Positions 4,625 to 5,478 of a stretch of 5,478 nt of DNA are shown piece by piece. Positions within the stretch are counted from its first letter, which is position 1, and each line of letters starts with the position of its first letter. Position numbers and translations under genes: made by a program. The notes beneath the pieces are model-generated. The model ran no database searches. It was not told the origin of the DNA and saw nothing but the letters and a program-made list of their open reading frames with translations. The DNA is from Thermoplasmata archaeon. GTDB lineage: Archaea; Thermoplasmatota; E2; UBA202; JdFR-43. The stretch lies in the NCBI GenBank assembly GCA_021163175.1, contig JAGGXG010000066.1, forward strand, positions 1 through 5,478, written 5' to 3'.

Positions 4625-5478
4625 GAAAGGCATATCTGCAATGCATGATGCAATTCTCTTCATAGTGATGGTATCTCTATCTGGAGTTATACTTCTTCCC
4701 GCTTTTATAAACAACCCCATTACGGAAAGTGAGATAGAAAGAGAAAGAAGCGAGACAGCAGATGAAGCCCTCATTGTTTTGCTTTCTGTAACCCCAAAGG
4801 AATTTAATTATACTCTGGCAAAAGAAACAATTGATAGCGTGATGAATAAAGCAGGCATTAACTCCCAAGGAGATTTGGGAAAAGCAATATTCAATTGGTT
4901 ATTGGGCATTAAACAATATCATAAAAGTTACGGAGAGCTAATTGCAGAGAATCTGGCATCTCAATTTTTATTATCTCTATGTGGCAAAGATTATAGAATG
5001 AATGTACTGACACAAGATTTTGATAAAAGATTAAAAGAAAACATTTCAAGAGAACTAAACAAAATTTTGGAGAAAAGATATAAATACAATTTCACTGCAA
5101 AATGGGAGCCAATAATAGGCCTGCCGTTCGGCGGAGAGATATGCGTGGGCACGTCGCCGCCTGAAACAGCTTATGTATCAAAAACTTTTGTTACGATGCC
5201 ATTTGCCCCTGTAATTACCATTGATGGAAAAGAAGTGCATCTCAACAAAAACTGGATAAAGGAAAGAATAGAGAATGCGGGAGCCATTGGAAATGTCTCC
5301 AAATTAATAAGTAAAATACCCTCCACAGACGCTGAATGGAATAAATTGGAAGAGCAACTAGAAGAAAATCTAACGAATTTGATATATGGGTTTTTATTTA
5401 ATGGTATTGAAACTGAAAACGGGATTTTTCCAGGCATTTTAAACATTACCTTACATCTTATATTGGAAAAAATAATAG
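4617..5478 (+). CDS. Large pilin-like protein, DUF7284-like, incomplete at the right edge
   Basis: The frame is open for 287 codons plus one base to the end of the window, with no stop. The N-terminus MNRKGISAMHDAILFIVMVS has a basic N-region, predicted cleavage after G5 and one hydrophobic helix (about 9-30). A long, mostly helical region follows (about 36-155). Then comes WEPIIGLP-FGGEICVGTSPP (163-182) and a strand pair ending VTMPFAPVI. From memory, both the RGIS-plus-Asp start and the W-P..G.(A/P)...VG..PP...V...VP pattern resemble haloarchaeal DUF7284 proteins, which lie in clusters of other pilin-like DUFs. A helical tail follows (211-261). It overlaps the previous gene by eight bases. 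The function is unknown; a filament-tip or minor pilin component is possible. Confidence 0.78.
   Translation, partial: MNRKGISAMHDAILFIVMVSLSGVILLPAFINNPITESEIERERSETADEALIVLLSVTPKEFNYTLAKETIDSVMNKAGINSQGDLGKAIFNWLLGIKQYHKSYGELIAENLASQFLLSLCGKDYRMNVLTQDFDKRLKENISRELNKILEKRYKYNFTAKWEPIIGLPFGGEICVGTSPPETAYVSKTFVTMPFAPVITIDGKEVHLNKNWIKERIENAGAIGNVSKLISKIPSTDAEWNKLEEQLEENLTNLIYGFLFNGIETENGIFPGILNITLHLILEKII

Noticed and set aside
5171..5446. 91-codon minus-strand open frame near the right edge
   Set aside because: It lies opposite the continuous 287-codon plus-strand frame, whose prepilin start, SD and operon position are much stronger.
5471..5478. TAATAG at the right edge as stop of the last gene
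   Set aside because: In the frame set by ATG 4617 these bases read ATA ATA G, so the gene continues beyond the window.
1639..5478. N-glycosylation sequons (N-x-S/T) in every pilin-like protein as proof of surface location
   Set aside because: Sequons occur by chance in Asn- and Ser-rich proteins, and the coiled-coil protein predicted to face the cytoplasm also has them (residues 43 and 194).
1..5478. CRISPR arrays, insertion sequences, integrase sites or toxin-antitoxin genes
   Set aside because: I see no direct-repeat array, terminal inverted repeats, transposase motif or target duplication. The tRNA genes could be attachment sites, but no integrase or duplicated tRNA end is visible.

Overview
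The window is archaeal chromosome, most likely from a euryarchaeon. I would guess a Thermoplasmatota-like lineage, but the sequence does not prove the phylum. The signs are: tRNA genes without encoded CCA, one carrying an intron at the canonical archaeal 37/38 site; an initiator tRNA with an A1:U72 pair and three G:C pairs in the anticodon stem; AT-rich TATA-type boxes about 25-29 bases before each tRNA; purine-rich Shine-Dalgarno (SD) sites; AGA/AGG- and ATA-rich codon use; and a run of proteins starting with class III (prepilin) signal peptides.

Layout. Positions 1-410 hold four tRNA genes on the minus strand: a 5' piece of one cut by the window edge, tRNA-Arg(TCT), tRNA-Ile(GAT) with a 46-base intron, and initiator tRNA-Met(CAT). 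Each has its own candidate TATA box. An AT-rich element at 432-445 seems to serve two ways, as the TATA box of the initiator tRNA and of the first plus-strand operon. That operon (480-1564) has two translationally coupled genes: a small NifU C-terminal-type Fe-S carrier with a CxxC motif, and a BASS-fold (bile acid:Na+ symporter superfamily) membrane protein that seems to lack the usual sodium ligands.

From about 1600 to the right edge runs a second plus-strand operon with its own promoter. It has seven tightly packed genes, all abutting or overlapping. Six of the products have a short N-region ending in Gly, a small or aliphatic residue, then one hydrophobic helix: archaeal type IV pilin-like architecture. 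Two are small Ig-like-domain pilins that look like diverged paralogs. The third gene is the exception: a cytoplasmic coiled-coil protein with a C-terminal two-helix membrane hairpin. Genes four to seven are pilin-like proteins of 145, 213, 154 and at least 287 residues. The last runs off the window and resembles, from memory, the haloarchaeal DUF7284 family.

Working together. The seven-gene operon is best read as the structural and minor-pilin part of an uncharacterised archaeal type IV filament or secretion-like machine. The pilin-like products would be processed by a class III signal peptidase and carry their C-terminal domains outside the cell. The coiled-coil protein could be a cytoplasmic scaffold. 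No assembly ATPase, platform protein or peptidase is in the window, so the motor must lie further on or elsewhere, and the function is inferred.
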